Position numbers and translations under genes: made by a program. Of a stretch of 64,000 nucleotides of DNA, positions 11,136-22,370 are shown in pieces. Source of the DNA: Ewingella sp. CoE-038-23 (GTDB lineage Bacteria > Pseudomonadota > Gammaproteobacteria > Enterobacterales > Enterobacteriaceae); the NCBI RefSeq assembly GCF_040419245.1, contig NZ_JAZHOH010000001.1:124001-188000 (forward strand). Reading direction: 5' to 3'. The notes under the pieces were generated by a model. It ran no database searches and was not told the DNA's origin. It saw only the letters and a program-made list of their open reading frames with translations. Position 1 is the stretch's first letter. The number at the start of each line of letters is the position of its first letter.

Positions 11136-12875
11136 GTGCCACGTTACCACCGTAAACTCTTTGTGTTAGGTCTGTTGCTGGCCCCCTCGCTCTCTATGGC
11201 GGCGAAAGTGCGCTTGCAGTTGGAAGGTCTGGAAGGCGACCTGCAAAAGAACGTCCGTGTCCGACTCTCCTCAATTCAGAGTGACGAAGTGGGGGCGGAC
11301 GGGCGTTTCCGCGCGCGCGTCAGTGCGGCTATCCAGCAAGGCCTAAGGCCGCTGGGGTATTACCAACCGACTATCGATTTCGACTATCGAGCGACTCCGC
11401 CGCCGGGCCGTCCGGTGCTGATTGCCAAAGTCACGCCGGGCATTCCGGTGAAAATCGCCGGGACCAGCGTGGTGATTGAAGGTCAGGCGAGCAAGGACGA
11501 TGAGTTTGAAGCGCTAAAGAAGTCGCGCGTCCCAGCCGTGGGCACCATCCTCAATCACGGAACCTATGACAATTTCAAAAGCGCGCTGACCGGCGCTGCC
11601 GTGCGTAAGGGCTACTTTGACGCAGATATGCGCAAGAGCCAGCTCGGCGTGATAGAAGATGAACACAAGGCGTTCTGGGATATCCAATTCGACAGCGGCG
11701 ATCGCTATCACTTTGGGCAAGTGAATTTCCAAGGCTCGCAAATCCGCGAAGAATATCTGCAAAATCTGGTGCCGTTCCATCAGGGCGACTACTACAGCTC
11801 CTCAGATCTGGCGGAGTTGAACCGCCGTCTGTCCGCGACGGGCTGGTTTAACTCGGTGGTGGTCGCGCCTGATTTTAGCGACGCCAAAGCCACCAAAACG
11901 CTGCCGCTGAACGCCGTGGTGACGCCGCGAACCCGCAACACCTTAGAAACCGGTGTGGGTTACTCCACCGACGTCGGCCCGCGCATCAAAGCCAACTGGA
12001 AGAAGCCGTGGGTCAACGACCGCGGCCAGAGCATTGAAAGTACCATTAACCTCTCAGGCCCGGAGCAGTCGTTGGACCTGAGCTATAAAATCCCCCTGCT
12101 GAAAGCGCCTCTCGAGCAATATTATCTGGTGCAGGGCGGCTTCAAACGTGAAGACCTCAATGACACGAAATCGGACTCCAGCACCGTCAATCTGGCGCGT
12201 TACTGGGATCTGAGCAGCGGATGGCAGCGCGCGGTTAACCTACGCTGGAGCCTCGACCACTTTACCCAAGGTAATGTCACCAACACCACCATGCTGATTT
12301 ATCCGGGCGTGAGTGCCAACCGCACCCGCCAGCGCGGCGGTTTGATGCCAACCTGGGGCGACTCCCAGCGCTACTCGCTCGACGTGTCTGATACCACCTG
12401 GGGATCGGACGTCGACTTCGCGGTGGTGCAGGCGCAAAACGTCTGGATCCGCACCTTGGCGGAGAAAAATCGCTTCGTGGTGCGCGGGAATTTAGGCTGG
12501 ATTGAAACCAACGACTTCGAGCGCGTGCCGCCATCCCTGCGCTTCTTCGCCGGTGGTGACCGCAGTATTCGCGGCTATAAATACAAATCTCTGTCGCCAA
12601 GAGACAGTGACGGCAAGCTGACCGGTGCGTCAAAACTGGCGACCGGCTCGCTCGAATACCAATACAACGTGACCGGAAAGTGGTGGGGCGCGGTGTTTGT
12701 TGACTCCGGCGAAGCCGTAAATGATATCGCCAAAAGCAATGTGAAAACCGGCGCGGGTGTGGGCGTTCGCTGGGCTTCCCCCATTGGGCCAGTCAAGTTC
12801 GACATTGCCGCGCCCGTGGCGGACAAAGATGAGCATGGATTGCAGTTTTACATCGGTTTGGGTCCAGAATTATGA
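11136..12875 (+). CDS. tamA: Translocation and assembly module outer-membrane subunit TamA
   Basis: This 579-residue Omp85-family protein (E. coli 577) has a signal peptide ending SMAA, about three POTRA domains (roughly 22-265) and a C-terminal 16-strand barrel. The conserved barrel loop-6 motif appears as [13 protein letters not shown]. It works with TamB to insert autotransporters and other proteins, and probably to move lipid, in the outer membrane. The stop codon overlaps the tamB start by four bases (ATGA), indicating translational coupling. Confidence 0.96.
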   Translation: MPRYHRKLFVLGLLLAPSLSMAAKVRLQLEGLEGDLQKNVRVRLSSIQSDEVGADGRFRARVSAAIQQGLRPLGYYQPTIDFDYRATPPPGRPVLIAKVTPGIPVKIAGTSVVIEGQASKDDEFEALKKSRVPAVGTILNHGTYDNFKSALTGAAVRKGYFDADMRKSQLGVIEDEHKAFWDIQFDSGDRYHFGQVNFQGSQIREEYLQNLVPFHQGDYYSSSDLAELNRRLSATGWFNSVVVAPDFSDAKATKTLPLNAVVTPRTRNTLETGVGYSTDVGPRIKANWKKPWVNDRGQSIESTINLSGPEQSLDLSYKIPLLKAPLEQYYLVQGGFKREDLNDTKSDSSTVNLARYWDLSSGWQRAVNLRWSLDHFTQGNVTNTTMLIYPGVSANRTRQRGGLMPTWGDSQRYSLDVSDTTWGSDVDFAVVQAQNVWIRTLAEKNRFVVRGNLGWIETNDFERVPPSLRFFAGGDRSIRGYKYKSLSPRDSDGKLTGASKLATGSLEYQYNVTGKWWGAVFVDSGEAVNDIAKSNVKTGAGVGVRWASPIGPVKFDIAAPVADKDEHGLQFYIGLGPEL

Positions 12876-15800
12876 GTTTGTTTAAAAAGATCTGTATTGG
12901 TTTCCTCATCGTTCTGCTGTTGCTGCTGGGCACGGTGGCGTTTCTTATCGGCACGCAGACGGGCCTGCATCTGGTTATCAACAGCGCCCAGCGCTTTGTC
13001 CCCGGCCTGAAGATCGACAGCGTTGAGGGCGGCTGGCGCAACCTCCAGTTGAAAGGCCTGCATTACCAAATGCCGGGCGTGGATGTGAAAGCGGGCGAGT
13101 TCCACCTGTCGCTCGACCTCTCGTGCTTTAAAAACAGCGCGCTGTGCGTCAACGCCATTGGCCTGAGTGACGTGGACGTGGCGGTGAAAACCAATGAAAT
13201 GGCGCCGTCACAGCCCGCCGCTGAACCAGAAAACAGCGAGCCGCTGACCAACCTCAGTACGCCGTACCCCATCACGCTGCGCGCGCTGACGCTCAATAAT
13301 GTCAATGTGACCCTCGACGACCGCGCCATTTCGCTGGGTGAATTCAGCACTGGCGCGCAGTGGACGGATCGCTCGCTGCATCTGACACCGACTCATATCG
13401 GCGGCCTGCTGATTGCCCTGCCGAAGACCCCTGCTAACCCTCTGCCAGAGGTGGTTCAAGCCGCGCAAGATAAAGCCGTGGAGAAAGCCACCGGCAAACC
13501 GGCCGAAAAACCGGTTGAAGCCCCGCCAGAGAAGCCGCTGGGTGAAACGCTGCAAGAGCTGTTTGCCAAGCCGCTGCTGCCAGAACTGCCTGACTTCCGC
13601 CTGCCGCTGGATTTGAATATTGAGCAACTGACGGCGGACAATTTACGCCTGACGGGGGATACCGACGTGTTGATCACCCGTTTCGCCCTTAAAGCCAGCT
13701 CGCAGGATCAGATTGTGAAGCTTGAGCAGCTGCAAGTGCGTTCGCCGCAAGGCTCGCTAGACGGTGTCGGCCAAGCGACGCTGGAAAACAACTGGCCGGT
13801 GGACATGACGCTGAACACCGCGCTGAACGTCGATCCAATCAAAGGTGAGAAGATTAAGCTGAAGGTGGGCGGAGGTCTGCGCGATAAGCTGGATCTCGGC
13901 ATTAACCTCTCAGGCCCGGTGCGCGCCCAGCTGGCGCTGCAAACCCAGCTCGCCGAGGCGGGCCTGCCGCTTAATCTGACCCTGAACAGTGACGCGCTGC
14001 AATGGCCGCTGACCGGCACGCCGCAGTATCAGGTCAAAGGCTTCAAACTGAAGTTTTCGGGGAAAGCGACGGATTACGCGCTCTCTCTGCACTCTGACTT
14101 CAGCGGCGACCAAATCCCTCCTGCCACCTTGACCGTGGATGGCAAAGGTAACGTCGAGCAGTTCAAACTGACCCTGCTACGCCTGGCCGCTCTGCAGGGT
14201 AATACTGACCTGACGGGCATTGTGGACTGGAGCAAGGCGATTAGCTGGAATGCCTTACTGACCCTGAATGGCATCAACACCGCCAAGCAGTATCCTGACT
14301 GGCCAGCCAAATTGCAGGGCAAAATCGCTACGCGCGGCAGCCTGTATGGCGGAAGCTGGCAGATGCAGATCCCGACGCTGGAGCTGGACGGCAACGTTAA
14401 GCAGAATCTGGTGAAGGCGCGCGGGAATCTGCGTGGCAACAACTACGGCCAGTGGGATATCCCTCAGCTGCATCTGGAGTTGGGCCGCAACAACATTGAT
14501 GTGAAAGGCTCGCTCAGCGATAAATGGGCGCTGGATGCCAACATTGACGCCCAGCATCTGGATGGCGCGCTGCCGGGACTGGGCGGCGTCGCTAAAGGCA
14601 TGATTCAGGTGCGCGGTGACTTGAAAGCGCCGAAGCTGCTGGCTGACCTGACCGCCAGCCGCCTCAAGTGGCAGGCGCTGACCATTAACCGGGTGGACAT
14701 CAAAGGTGATGTCAGCTCGGCGGAGCAGATTCAGGGCAACCTCGCGGTTCGCATCCAACAGCTCAAGCAAGATGCTCTGGATATCAGTAACCTGACGCTA
14801 GATGCCAAAGGCAATGAGAAGCAGCATCAGCTTAAACTGAATGTCGAAGGAAAACCGGTTTCTGGCCAACTGGCCCTGACCGGCAGTTTCGACCGCGCCA
14901 CAGAGCAGTGGAAAGGCAACATCAATAACACGCTGTTTGATACGCCAGTGGGCGCGTGGCGCTTGAATCGCTCGATTGCGCTGGAGTACTTCAACAAAGA
15001 GCAGCGCGTTACCGTCGGCCCGCACTGCTGGCAGAACCCTAATGCCGACCTTTGCGTGCCGAAAACCATCGACGCCGGTGCCAGCGGGCAGGCGAGTTTG
15101 CAGCTCAATCGCTTTGATTTGGCGATGCTCAAGCCTTTCCTCGGCGACGATACCAAGCTGAGTGGCGTGTTTACCGGCAAAGCCAACGTGGCGTGGAAAG
15201 CCGACGGCGGCTTGCCGCAGGGCAGCGTGTCGCTGGTGGGTAACGGCGTGAAGGTACAGCAACTGGTGAGTGGCAACCCCCTGCCTATCGCCTTCGACAC
15301 CCTGAACCTAAATGCCGGCATGAACAACGGCCGCGCGACGCTGGACTGGTTAATCAAGCTGACCAATAACGGCCAGTTTGATGGCAACGTGCAAATCGCC
15401 GACCCGCAGAACCGCCGCAATCTCAGCGGGACGGTGAATATCAATCGCATCTCGATGGCGCTGATCCAGCCGATTCTGGCCGATGGCGAGAAGGCATCGG
15501 GCCTGCTCAACGCCAATCTGCGTCTGGGCGGCAACGCGCAGAAGCCGCAGGTGTTTGGCCGATTGGCGCTGTCCGATATCGACTTCGACGCCGAGTTTAT
15601 GCCGTTTGATGTCACCAGCGGCAACCTGAATATCAACTTCAACGGCATGTCGTCGCTGATGGATGGGGTGATCCGCACCGCTCACGGCCAGCTGGCATTA
15701 AACGGCGACGCCGACTGGAGCGTGCTGAACGCGTGGCGCGCCAGAATTGCCGCCAAGGGCGACCGGGTGAGGGTTTCCGTGCCGCCGATGGTGCGACTGG

Positions 15801-16690
15801 ACGTCTCGCCGGACGTGGTGTTTGAAGCCACGCCGCAGCTGTTCTCGCTCAACGGTCGGGTGGATATCCCGTGGGCGCGCATTACCGTGCAGGAGCTGCC
15901 GGAAAGCGCGGTGGGCGTCTCGTCCGATGAAGTGATGCTCAATGACCAGCGCCAGCCGATTGCGGCGCCGTCGACCTCGATCCCCATCAACAGCAATCTG
16001 ATGGTGAATATCGGCGATGACGTGCGTCTCGACGCCTTCGGCCTGAAAGCCCGTCTGAAAGGGGCGCTCAAGGTCGCGCAGGATAAACACGGTCTGGGGT
16101 TAAACGGCCAGATTGATATTCCTTCCGGTCGTTTCCACGCTTACGGGCAGGACCTGATTGTGCGTAAAGGCCAGCTGCTTTTCTCCGGCCCGGCCGACCA
16201 GCCGCTGCTGAATCTGGAAGCGATTCGTAACCCAGACTCGACCGAAAATAACGTTATTGCCGGTTTACGTGTCACGGGCGAGGCGGATTCGCCTAAACTT
16301 GAAATATTCTCAGATCCGGTGATGTCGCAGGAACAAGCCTTGTCCTACCTGCTTCGCGGCCAAGGTTTGGACAGTTCTGGTGCCGATAGTGGCGCGATGA
16401 CCTCAATGCTTATCGGGATGGGGGTTGCGCAAAGTGGTAAACTTGTGGGTAAAATCGGCGAAGCATTCGGTGTCAGCAATCTGGCGCTGGATACGCAGGG
16501 CGTGGGGGATAACTCTCAGGTGGTGGTCAGTGGCTATGTTTTACCGGGTCTTCAGGTGAAATACGGTGTCGGTATCTTCGACTCGCTGGCAACGCTGACT
16601 CTGCGTTATCGTTTGATGCCTAAACTTTACCTCGAAGCCGTTTCGGGTATCGATCAGGCATTGGATTTGCTTTATCAGTTTGAGTTTTAA
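12872..16690 (+). CDS. tamB: Translocation and assembly module inner-membrane subunit TamB
   Basis: This 1272-residue AsmA-like bridging protein (E. coli 1259) has an N-terminal signal anchor (about 7-27) and a very long repetitive beta-taco region. The conserved DUF490 C-terminus runs from about residue 900, with [20 protein letters not shown] and the terminal YQFEF. It spans the periplasm and docks on TamA. Residues about 180-225 form a Pro/Glu/Lys/Ala-rich insertion ([14 protein letters not shown]) that looks disordered. It is co-transcribed with tamA and probably ytfP. Confidence 0.96.
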   Translation: MSLFKKICIGFLIVLLLLLGTVAFLIGTQTGLHLVINSAQRFVPGLKIDSVEGGWRNLQLKGLHYQMPGVDVKAGEFHLSLDLSCFKNSALCVNAIGLSDVDVAVKTNEMAPSQPAAEPENSEPLTNLSTPYPITLRALTLNNVNVTLDDRAISLGEFSTGAQWTDRSLHLTPTHIGGLLIALPKTPANPLPEVVQAAQDKAVEKATGKPAEKPVEAPPEKPLGETLQELFAKPLLPELPDFRLPLDLNIEQLTADNLRLTGDTDVLITRFALKASSQDQIVKLEQLQVRSPQGSLDGVGQATLENNWPVDMTLNTALNVDPIKGEKIKLKVGGGLRDKLDLGINLSGPVRAQLALQTQLAEAGLPLNLTLNSDALQWPLTGTPQYQVKGFKLKFSGKATDYALSLHSDFSGDQIPPATLTVDGKGNVEQFKLTLLRLAALQGNTDLTGIVDWSKAISWNALLTLNGINTAKQYPDWPAKLQGKIATRGSLYGGSWQMQIPTLELDGNVKQNLVKARGNLRGNNYGQWDIPQLHLELGRNNIDVKGSLSDKWALDANIDAQHLDGALPGLGGVAKGMIQVRGDLKAPKLLADLTASRLKWQALTINRVDIKGDVSSAEQIQGNLAVRIQQLKQDALDISNLTLDAKGNEKQHQLKLNVEGKPVSGQLALTGSFDRATEQWKGNINNTLFDTPVGAWRLNRSIALEYFNKEQRVTVGPHCWQNPNADLCVPKTIDAGASGQASLQLNRFDLAMLKPFLGDDTKLSGVFTGKANVAWKADGGLPQGSVSLVGNGVKVQQLVSGNPLPIAFDTLNLNAGMNNGRATLDWLIKLTNNGQFDGNVQIADPQNRRNLSGTVNINRISMALIQPILADGEKASGLLNANLRLGGNAQKPQVFGRLALSDIDFDAEFMPFDVTSGNLNINFNGMSSLMDGVIRTAHGQLALNGDADWSVLNAWRARIAAKGDRVRVSVPPMVRLDVSPDVVFEATPQLFSLNGRVDIPWARITVQELPESAVGVSSDEVMLNDQRQPIAAPSTSIPINSNLMVNIGDDVRLDAFGLKARLKGALKVAQDKHGLGLNGQIDIPSGRFHAYGQDLIVRKGQLLFSGPADQPLLNLEAIRNPDSTENNVIAGLRVTGEADSPKLEIFSDPVMSQEQALSYLLRGQGLDSSGADSGAMTSMLIGMGVAQSGKLVGKIGEAFGVSNLALDTQGVGDNSQVVVSGYVLPGLQVKYGVGIFDSLATLTLRYRLMPKLYLEAVSGIDQALDLLYQFEF

Positions 16691-16721
16691 CTCATGTGAC
16701 TTTTACTATACGAAACCAAAC

Positions 16722-17072
16722 ATGCGAATAATTGTTTATGGCAGTTTACGACGCAAGCAAGGCAACAGTCATTGGATGACGAACGCTCAGTGGTTGGGTG
16801 ACCACGAGCTGGAAGGCTACGCGCTCTATAATCTGGGGCACTATCCGGCAGCCGTTCCAGGGGATGGAAAAGTCTATTGTGAAGTTTACCGCATCACGTC
16901 ATCCATTATGGCTGAACTGGATGAACTGAAAAGTAATACAAAAGATTATAAACGTGAGCTGATTTCCACTCCGTACGGCAGTGCCTGGATCTACCTCTAT
17001 ATACGTTCGCTCGAAGGCGTACCGCGTATTGAAGGTGGTGATTGGCTCAAGCGTGCGGAAGATGTGAAGTAA
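16722..17072 (+). CDS. ytfP: Gamma-glutamylcyclotransferase-like protein YtfP
   Basis: This 116-residue protein starts at MRIIVYGSLRRKQGNSHWM, matching E. coli YtfP from residue 1. An upstream in-frame ATG (16680) lies inside tamB and adds unmatched residues, so it was rejected. The VYGSLR motif and GHYPAAVPG loop are those of the AIG2/GGCT-like fold. The family is structurally characterised but its substrate is not established. It starts 31 bases after the tamB stop and completes a tamA-tamB-ytfP cluster. No strong ribosome-binding site is seen. Confidence 0.92.
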   Translation: MRIIVYGSLRRKQGNSHWMTNAQWLGDHELEGYALYNLGHYPAAVPGDGKVYCEVYRITSSIMAELDELKSNTKDYKRELISTPYGSAWIYLYIRSLEGVPRIEGGDWLKRAEDVK

Positions 17073-17143
17073 GAACGCTGAGCAAGGTCGTCGTTCCGTT
17101 GATACCAAACACATCTCTTCTAAAACCAGGGAGAGAGACATAA

Positions 17144-17178
17144 AAAAAACACCGTCCAATGGGCGGTGTTTTTCTTTT
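17144..17178. terminator. Bidirectional terminator between ytfP and ppa
   Basis: AAAACACCGTCC and GGGCGGTGTTTT (about 17147-17174) form a stem with one G-U pair and a 3-base loop. It is flanked by an A-run on the left and TTTTCTTTTT on the right. Confidence 0.85.
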
Positions 17179-17217
17179 TATACGGCCTGCCGTTCGGCGA
17201 CCGTAAAGCTCAAACAA

Positions 17218-17748
17218 TTACTTGTTTTTAGCGCGTTCGAAAGAGGTCACGATCTCTTCTTTCGCGGCAGCAGCATCAGCCCAGCCGTCAACTTTAACCC
17301 ATTTGCCTTTTTCCAGCGCTTTGTACTGCTCGAAGAAGTGGGTGATCTGGCCGCGCAGCAGCTCTGGCAGGTCGTTCACATCTTTAATGTGATCGTACTC
17401 TTTGCTCAGTTTGGTGTGTGGTACTGCAACAACTTTGGCATCTTCGCCAGATTCGTCGGTCATTTTCAGCACGCCAACTGGACGGCAGCGAATGACCGAG
17501 CCTGGTTGCAGTGGGTACGGCGTTGGGACCAACACGTCTACCGGGTCACCATCAAGGGACAGGGTGTGGTTGATGTAACCGTAGTTGCATGGGTAGAACA
17601 TCGCAGTCGACATGAAGCGATCCACGAACAGTGCACCGGTATCTTTATCTACTTCGTATTTGATGGGATCAGCATTAGCTGGGATTTCGATAACTACGTA
17701 GATATCTTCTGGCAAGTCTTTGCCTGCCGGCACATTGATTAAGCTCAT
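17218..17748 (-). CDS. ppa: Inorganic pyrophosphatase
   Basis: This 176-residue cytoplasmic enzyme is nearly identical to E. coli Ppa. It has the signature DGDPVDVLV (Asp residues binding Mg), [13 protein letters not shown] and the C-terminal FERAKNK. It hydrolyses PPi to drive biosynthetic reactions. The start at 17748 ([15 protein letters not shown]) is preceded by AAGGAAACC; the longer frame to 17808 has no family support. It is monocistronic and essential in E. coli. Confidence 0.97.
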   Translation of the reverse strand: MSLINVPAGKDLPEDIYVVIEIPANADPIKYEVDKDTGALFVDRFMSTAMFYPCNYGYINHTLSLDGDPVDVLVPTPYPLQPGSVIRCRPVGVLKMTDESGEDAKVVAVPHTKLSKEYDHIKDVNDLPELLRGQITHFFEQYKALEKGKWVKVDGWADAAAAKEEIVTSFERAKNK

Positions 17749-17788
17749 TTTGGTTTCCTTCATTGAACCAGGAATTGGAGTGGCGGAC

Positions 17789-17794
17789 ATTATA
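17789..17794 (-). promoter_or_regulatory. -10 element of the ppa promoter
   Basis: A perfect TATAAT on the minus strand (ATTATA at 17789-17794) lies about 41 bases before the ppa start. The -35 region at the proper distance is weak, so the start site is approximate. Confidence 0.5.
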
Positions 17795-17941
17795 GCCAAG
17801 TCCGTCACGATTTCCTGTCCTTTTCGTGGTGGGGATTTCTGGTGTTTCTCTCTTTTTCCCTGCTGTTAATCCCTATTGTTTGGCATGAAAGTTTTCTGAG
17901 TCCTCGCTTTACCGCCTAACTGCCTGTTTTACGGTTTCTTC

Positions 17942-17968
17942 TCAAGATTTTCACAAAATAGTCGATAA
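17942..17968 (+). promoter_or_regulatory. Sigma-28 (FliA) class-3 flagellar promoter
   Basis: TCAAGATT (17942-17949), an 11-base spacer and GTCGATAA (17961-17968) match the FliA consensus TAAAGTTT-N11-GCCGATAA in 13 of 16 positions with exact spacing. It lies 83 bases upstream of the chemoreceptor gene on the same strand, which is what a class-3 flagellar gene needs. Confidence 0.75.
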
Positions 17969-18051
17969 CAAATGACATAAAAAAGTCTGCGGCATCGACA
18001 GATTACCTCTCTTCATTTTCCTCCATTTCCTAAACCACCGGATAACACAGC

Positions 18052-19623
18052 ATGTTGAATAAGTTGAGCGTAAAGGCTGGATTGATCGCCTTGTTAGGGG
18101 TAATGACCCTGATTTTATTGTTGGTCAGCGTCTTAGGAGCCAACGCCATTCGCCAGAGCGCCTCCTCGTTGCAGCAAATTAACCAGTTGCAGGGTGAAGA
18201 GTTGGGTTCGCTGGCGGAGAGTTACAGCTTCTCGCTGCGCGCTCGCGTGGCAAGCAGCGTGGCCGTGCGTCAGTTGGAAATTGGCATGATGGATGACTCG
18301 AAGGCCACGGCGGGGCGAGTGGCTGGCTATTTGAAACAAGCCGATGAGAAAGTGGCTCTGTTTGTGGGGATTGATGATGGCAACGAGCAGGGGCGTGCGC
18401 TGACCAAGGCCTTGAAAGACGCCTATGATGCTTATAAAGCCAACGGTTTGCTCCCCGCGCTGGCGGCGATTCAGTCACAAAGCAGTGACGCCTATTACGA
18501 CGTGTTAGAAAACAAAATAACGCCGTACAGCAACGCCTACGATAAGGCACTGAGCGATTTCCGCATTTACGCTCAGGAGAGCACTCAGCAGCGCATTGAG
18601 CATGCTCGCGCCCAGTCGCGCATCCAGCTGACCATTATTATTGTTGCCTGCATCGCTGCGATCTCTATCGCACTGCTGTCGTGGTTTGCGTTGCAGAAAA
18701 TCATCATGCATCCGCTGAGCACCTCTATTGCCCAGTTGGAGTACATCGCGGCGGGGGATTTGACCCATGACATCGATGATTCGCGTAGCAACGAAATGGG
18801 CCGTCTGCTGCGCGCCATGAAGAAGATGCAAGACTCGCTGGCGGCGTCGGTCGGAAGAGTGCGCGATGCGGGCAATCAGATTGACGTCGGCACCCGCGAA
18901 CTGGCGGCCGGAAACGTGAATTTGGCGCAGCGCACCGAAGAGTCGGCGGCTTCGCTGGAAGAGACGGCGGCCAGCATGGAGCAGTTAACCTCTACGGTGC
19001 GCATGAACGCCACCAACTCCGAGCAGGCGAATCAGCTGGCGCAGAGTGTCTCGAGCATTGCCGATAAAGGCAGTCAGGTGGTGAATCACGTGATGGATAA
19101 AATGCGGGCCATCACTGACAGCTCGAAACGTATTACCGACATCATCACGGTGATTGACGGTATTGCCTTCCAGACCAATATTCTGGCACTGAACGCCGCC
19201 GTTGAAGCTGCTCGCGCCGGTGAGCAGGGGCGCGGTTTTGCCGTGGTGGCGGGCGAAGTTCGCAGTCTCGCGCAGCGCAGCGCGCAGTCGGCAAAAGAGA
19301 TCAAAGAGCTGATTGTGGACTCTGAAAGCCGCATCTCGGAAGGGGAAGCCATGGTCAAATCGGCGGCCGGCACCATGACGGAGATTGCCAACGAAGTGCG
19401 CCGCGTTACCAGCTTAATGCGTGAGATTTCTATCGCCACCACCGAGCAGACGCACGGTATCGAGCAGGTGAATATCGCCATTACCCAAATGGATCAGGTG
19501 GCGCAGCAAAACGCCGCGCTGGTGGAAGAGGCGACAGCGGCAACGCGCTCGCTGGAAGAGCAGGCGCAGTTACTGGCGCAAAGCGTGTCGGTGTTTAAGC
19601 TCAGCCAGCAAGATTTGGTATAA
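18052..19623 (+). CDS. Methyl-accepting chemotaxis protein
   Basis: This 523-residue transmembrane chemoreceptor has TM1 at about 11-30 and a periplasmic four-helix ligand domain of Tar/Tsr type at about 31-190. TM2 ([17 protein letters not shown]) is at about 192-214, followed by a HAMP domain ([16 protein letters not shown]) and the cytoplasmic coiled coil. The hairpin tip carries the invariant [28 protein letters not shown]. The ligand cannot be told from sequence. It ends FKLSQQDLV with no NWETF pentapeptide, so it should depend on other receptors for CheR docking. It is transcribed alone from a FliA-type promoter. Confidence 0.94.
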   Translation: MLNKLSVKAGLIALLGVMTLILLLVSVLGANAIRQSASSLQQINQLQGEELGSLAESYSFSLRARVASSVAVRQLEIGMMDDSKATAGRVAGYLKQADEKVALFVGIDDGNEQGRALTKALKDAYDAYKANGLLPALAAIQSQSSDAYYDVLENKITPYSNAYDKALSDFRIYAQESTQQRIEHARAQSRIQLTIIIVACIAAISIALLSWFALQKIIMHPLSTSIAQLEYIAAGDLTHDIDDSRSNEMGRLLRAMKKMQDSLAASVGRVRDAGNQIDVGTRELAAGNVNLAQRTEESAASLEETAASMEQLTSTVRMNATNSEQANQLAQSVSSIADKGSQVVNHVMDKMRAITDSSKRITDIITVIDGIAFQTNILALNAAVEAARAGEQGRGFAVVAGEVRSLAQRSAQSAKEIKELIVDSESRISEGEAMVKSAAGTMTEIANEVRRVTSLMREISIATTEQTHGIEQVNIAITQMDQVAQQNAALVEEATAATRSLEEQAQLLAQSVSVFKLSQQDLV

Positions 19624-19653
19624 ATCGAATCCAAATTAATGGCTTGGGCAAAT

Positions 19654-19685
19654 AAAAAGGTTCGGCACATGCCGAACCTTTTTTA
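19654..19685. terminator. Bidirectional terminator between the chemoreceptor gene and fbp
   Basis: AAAAAGGTTCGGC and GCCGAACCTTTTT form a 13-bp stem around an ACAT loop. It has an A-rich left flank and a U-rich right flank. Confidence 0.9.
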
Positions 19686-19714
19686 TGTAAGTGATGTACA
19701 GAGATAACGCGTTC

Positions 19715-20731
19715 TTATTGTGGGTAAGCGTCGTCTGGGAACTCAGCGATGAAGCGTTCTGCATCTTCAACCATTGAACGGTTGCCGACGAAGAAAGGTG
19801 CGCGCTCGTGCAGCTTTTGCGGAATGATGTCCAGAATACGGTTTTTACCATCGCTGGCTTTACCACCGGCTTGCTCGGCAAGGAACGCCATCGGGTTGCA
19901 CTCATACAGCAGGCGCAGTTTACCGGTAGGGTGACTTGCGGTGCTTGGATAGATATAAATGCCGCCTTTCAGCAGGTTACGGTGGAAATCCGCTACCAGA
20001 GAGCCGATATAGCGCGAGGTGTAAGGGCGATTTGTGGCTTCGTCCTGCTCCTGACAGTACTTAATGTACTTCTTCACGCCGAGCGGGAATCTGATGTAGT
20101 TGCCTTCGTTAATAGAGTACATGTTGCCCTTCGCTGGGAAACGGACTTTTTCATGAGACAAGCAGAAGACGCCGAGTGAAGGGTCATAGGTGAAGGCATG
20201 AACGCCCGCGCCCGTGGTGTAAACCAGCATGGTGGAGGAGCCGTAAACCACATAACCTGCCGCGACCTGACGGTTGCCCGGTTGCAGGAAGTCAGCTTCG
20301 GTGACCGGCTGGCCCAGTGGAGTGGTACGACGGTAAATAGAGAAGATGGTGCCGACAGAGACGTTAACATCAATGTTGGAGGAGCCATCAAGGGGGTCCA
20401 TCAGGATCACGTATTTTGCATTTTCAGCACGTTCCCCTTCAAAGACGACGATCTCATCTTCTTCTTCCGACGCGATACCGGCAATTTCGCCGCGCGCTAA
20501 CATCGCCGCTTTTAACTTTTCATTGGCGTAAAGGTCGAGTTTCATTTGAACTTCGCCCTGCACGTTTTCTACACCACTTGTACCGAGAATATCGACCAGC
20601 CCGGCTTTGTTGATGTCCCTATGAATGATTTTTGCGCCGAGTTTTATTGCTGAAAGGAGAGCGGTCAGCTCGCCGGTCGCATGGGGAAAATCCTGCTGCT
20701 TTTCAACAATAAATTCGCCTAACGTTTTCAT
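19715..20731 (-). CDS. fbp: Class I fructose-1,6-bisphosphatase
   Basis: This 338-residue protein (E. coli 332) has the metal and substrate motif [17 protein letters not shown] and the late [19 protein letters not shown] segment. It catalyses the committed gluconeogenic step, fructose-1,6-bisphosphate to fructose-6-phosphate, and is sensitive to AMP in E. coli. It is divergent from mpl, as in E. coli. Confidence 0.97.
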   Translation of the reverse strand: MKTLGEFIVEKQQDFPHATGELTALLSAIKLGAKIIHRDINKAGLVDILGTSGVENVQGEVQMKLDLYANEKLKAAMLARGEIAGIASEEEDEIVVFEGERAENAKYVILMDPLDGSSNIDVNVSVGTIFSIYRRTTPLGQPVTEADFLQPGNRQVAAGYVVYGSSTMLVYTTGAGVHAFTYDPSLGVFCLSHEKVRFPAKGNMYSINEGNYIRFPLGVKKYIKYCQEQDEATNRPYTSRYIGSLVADFHRNLLKGGIYIYPSTASHPTGKLRLLYECNPMAFLAEQAGGKASDGKNRILDIIPQKLHERAPFFVGNRSMVEDAERFIAEFPDDAYPQ

Positions 20732-20898
20732 GACGCATTCCCTAAATCTAGGATGGATAACGGTTTATTAATAAAACCTTAACATGAGCACGAGCAGTTT
20801 AGCCCAAATATATGGATGAATCCTAGGCAAATCCATTTCTTCTGGAGGATTCTGAGCGGTAGAATAGCGGCTGACTTAAAGGCATTAATGGAAAACAT

Positions 20899-22284
20899 AT
20901 GCGCATTCATATTCTTGGGATTTGCGGCACCTTTATGGGCGGGCTGGCAATGCTGGCACGCGCACAAGGGCATCAGGTTGCCGGTTCAGATAACAACGTT
21001 TATCCACCAATGAGTACGCTGCTGGAGAATCAGGGTATTGAACTGATCCAGGGTTACGACCCCGCGCAGCTCGAGCCTCGTCCTGATCTGGTGATCATCG
21101 GCAACGCCATGACGCGCGGAAACCCGTGCGTGGAAGCCGTGCTGGAGCAGGGCATTCCTTACGTTTCTGGACCACAGTGGTTACACGACCACGTGCTGCC
21201 GGGCCGCTGGGTGATTGCCGTTGCGGGCACCCATGGTAAAACCACCACGGCTGGCATGGTCGCGTGGATCCTAGAAGCCTGCGGCTACGAGCCGGGCTAT
21301 GTCATCGGCGGCGTGCCGGGCAACTTCGACGTCTCTGCGCGTCTGGGTAACAGCCCATTTATGGTGATTGAAGCCGACGAATACGACAGCGCGTTCTTCG
21401 ACAAACGTTCCAAGTTTGTTCACTACAGCCCGCGCACGCTGGTGCTGAACAACCTTGAGTTCGACCACGCTGACATCTTCGACGACTTAAAAGCTATCCA
21501 GAAACAGTTCCACCATTTGGTTCGTCTGGTACCGGGTCAGGGGAAAATCATCCTACCCGACAATGACACACCGCTGAAACAAGTGATGGCGATGGGCTGC
21601 TGGAGTGAGCAGGAGTTTGTTGGTGAAGCCGAAACCTGCGCCTGGGATGCCAAGAAGCTGACCCCTGACGCCAGTTCTTTCACCGTCTATCTGCACGGTG
21701 AGAGCGTCGGCGAAGTGCACTGGTCGCTGGTTGGCGAACACAACATGCACAATGGCCTGATGGCGATCGCCGCGGCGCGTCACGTCGGCGTTAAGCCAGA
21801 AGATGCCTGCAAAGCCTTGGGCGATTTCATCAACGCCCGTCGCCGTCTCGAACTGCGCGGCGAAGCCTATGGCGTGAGCGTGTATGACGATTTTGCTCAC
21901 CATCCGACGGCGATTCTGGCCACCCTTGCTGCCTTGCGCAGTAAAGTCGGCGGTACCGCGCGCATTTTGGCCGTGCTCGAACCGCGCTCTAACACCATGA
22001 AAATGGGCATGAGCAAGAATGAACTGGCGCCAGCGCTGGGCCGTGCCGATGAAGTCTTCCTGTTACAGCCTCAGCACATTCCTTGGCAAGTAGCAGAAGT
22101 TGCTGAGCACTGTGTGCAGCCTGCTCACTGGAGCGCGGATGTCGACTCGCTGGCCGATTTAGTGGTGAAAGCCGCGCAGCCGGGCGATCACATTTTGGTG
22201 ATGAGTAACGGCGGCTTCGGCGGCATTCACACCAAACTGCTGGATGCTCTGGCGGCGAAATCTGTGGCGGTCGAGCAGGAATAA
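20899..22284 (+). CDS. mpl: UDP-MurNAc:L-Ala-gamma-D-Glu-meso-DAP ligase
   Basis: This 461-residue Mur-ligase-family enzyme has the P-loop GTHGKTTTAGM (about residue 111), the EADEYDSAFFD catalytic segment and DDFAHHPTA. It reattaches recycled murein tripeptide to UDP-MurNAc in the cytoplasm, feeding cell-wall recycling. The start MRIHILGICGTFMGG matches the family. It marks the right end of the minute-95-like block. Confidence 0.97.
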   Translation: MRIHILGICGTFMGGLAMLARAQGHQVAGSDNNVYPPMSTLLENQGIELIQGYDPAQLEPRPDLVIIGNAMTRGNPCVEAVLEQGIPYVSGPQWLHDHVLPGRWVIAVAGTHGKTTTAGMVAWILEACGYEPGYVIGGVPGNFDVSARLGNSPFMVIEADEYDSAFFDKRSKFVHYSPRTLVLNNLEFDHADIFDDLKAIQKQFHHLVRLVPGQGKIILPDNDTPLKQVMAMGCWSEQEFVGEAETCAWDAKKLTPDASSFTVYLHGESVGEVHWSLVGEHNMHNGLMAIAAARHVGVKPEDACKALGDFINARRRLELRGEAYGVSVYDDFAHHPTAILATLAALRSKVGGTARILAVLEPRSNTMKMGMSKNELAPALGRADEVFLLQPQHIPWQVAEVAEHCVQPAHWSADVDSLADLVVKAAQPGDHILVMSNGGFGGIHTKLLDALAAKSVAVEQE

Positions 22285-22308
22285 GCTTCAGCCTGTTGGA
22301 ACCTTCTT

Positions 22309-22335
22309 AAACACAGCTCCGGCTGTGTTTTTTTA
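22309..22335 (+). terminator. Terminator after mpl
   Basis: AAACACAGC (22309-22317) and GCTGTGTTT (22322-22330) form a stem with a TCCG loop, followed by TTTTT. Confidence 0.88.
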
Positions 22336-22370
22336 TGGCTGAAAGGCAGCAGGGCGCGGAAAAAAGGATA

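Noticed and set aside
16680..16721. Upstream start for ytfP overlapping tamB
   Set aside because: The extra 14 residues have no counterpart in the YtfP family, whereas MRIIVYGSLR aligns with residue 1 of E. coli YtfP.
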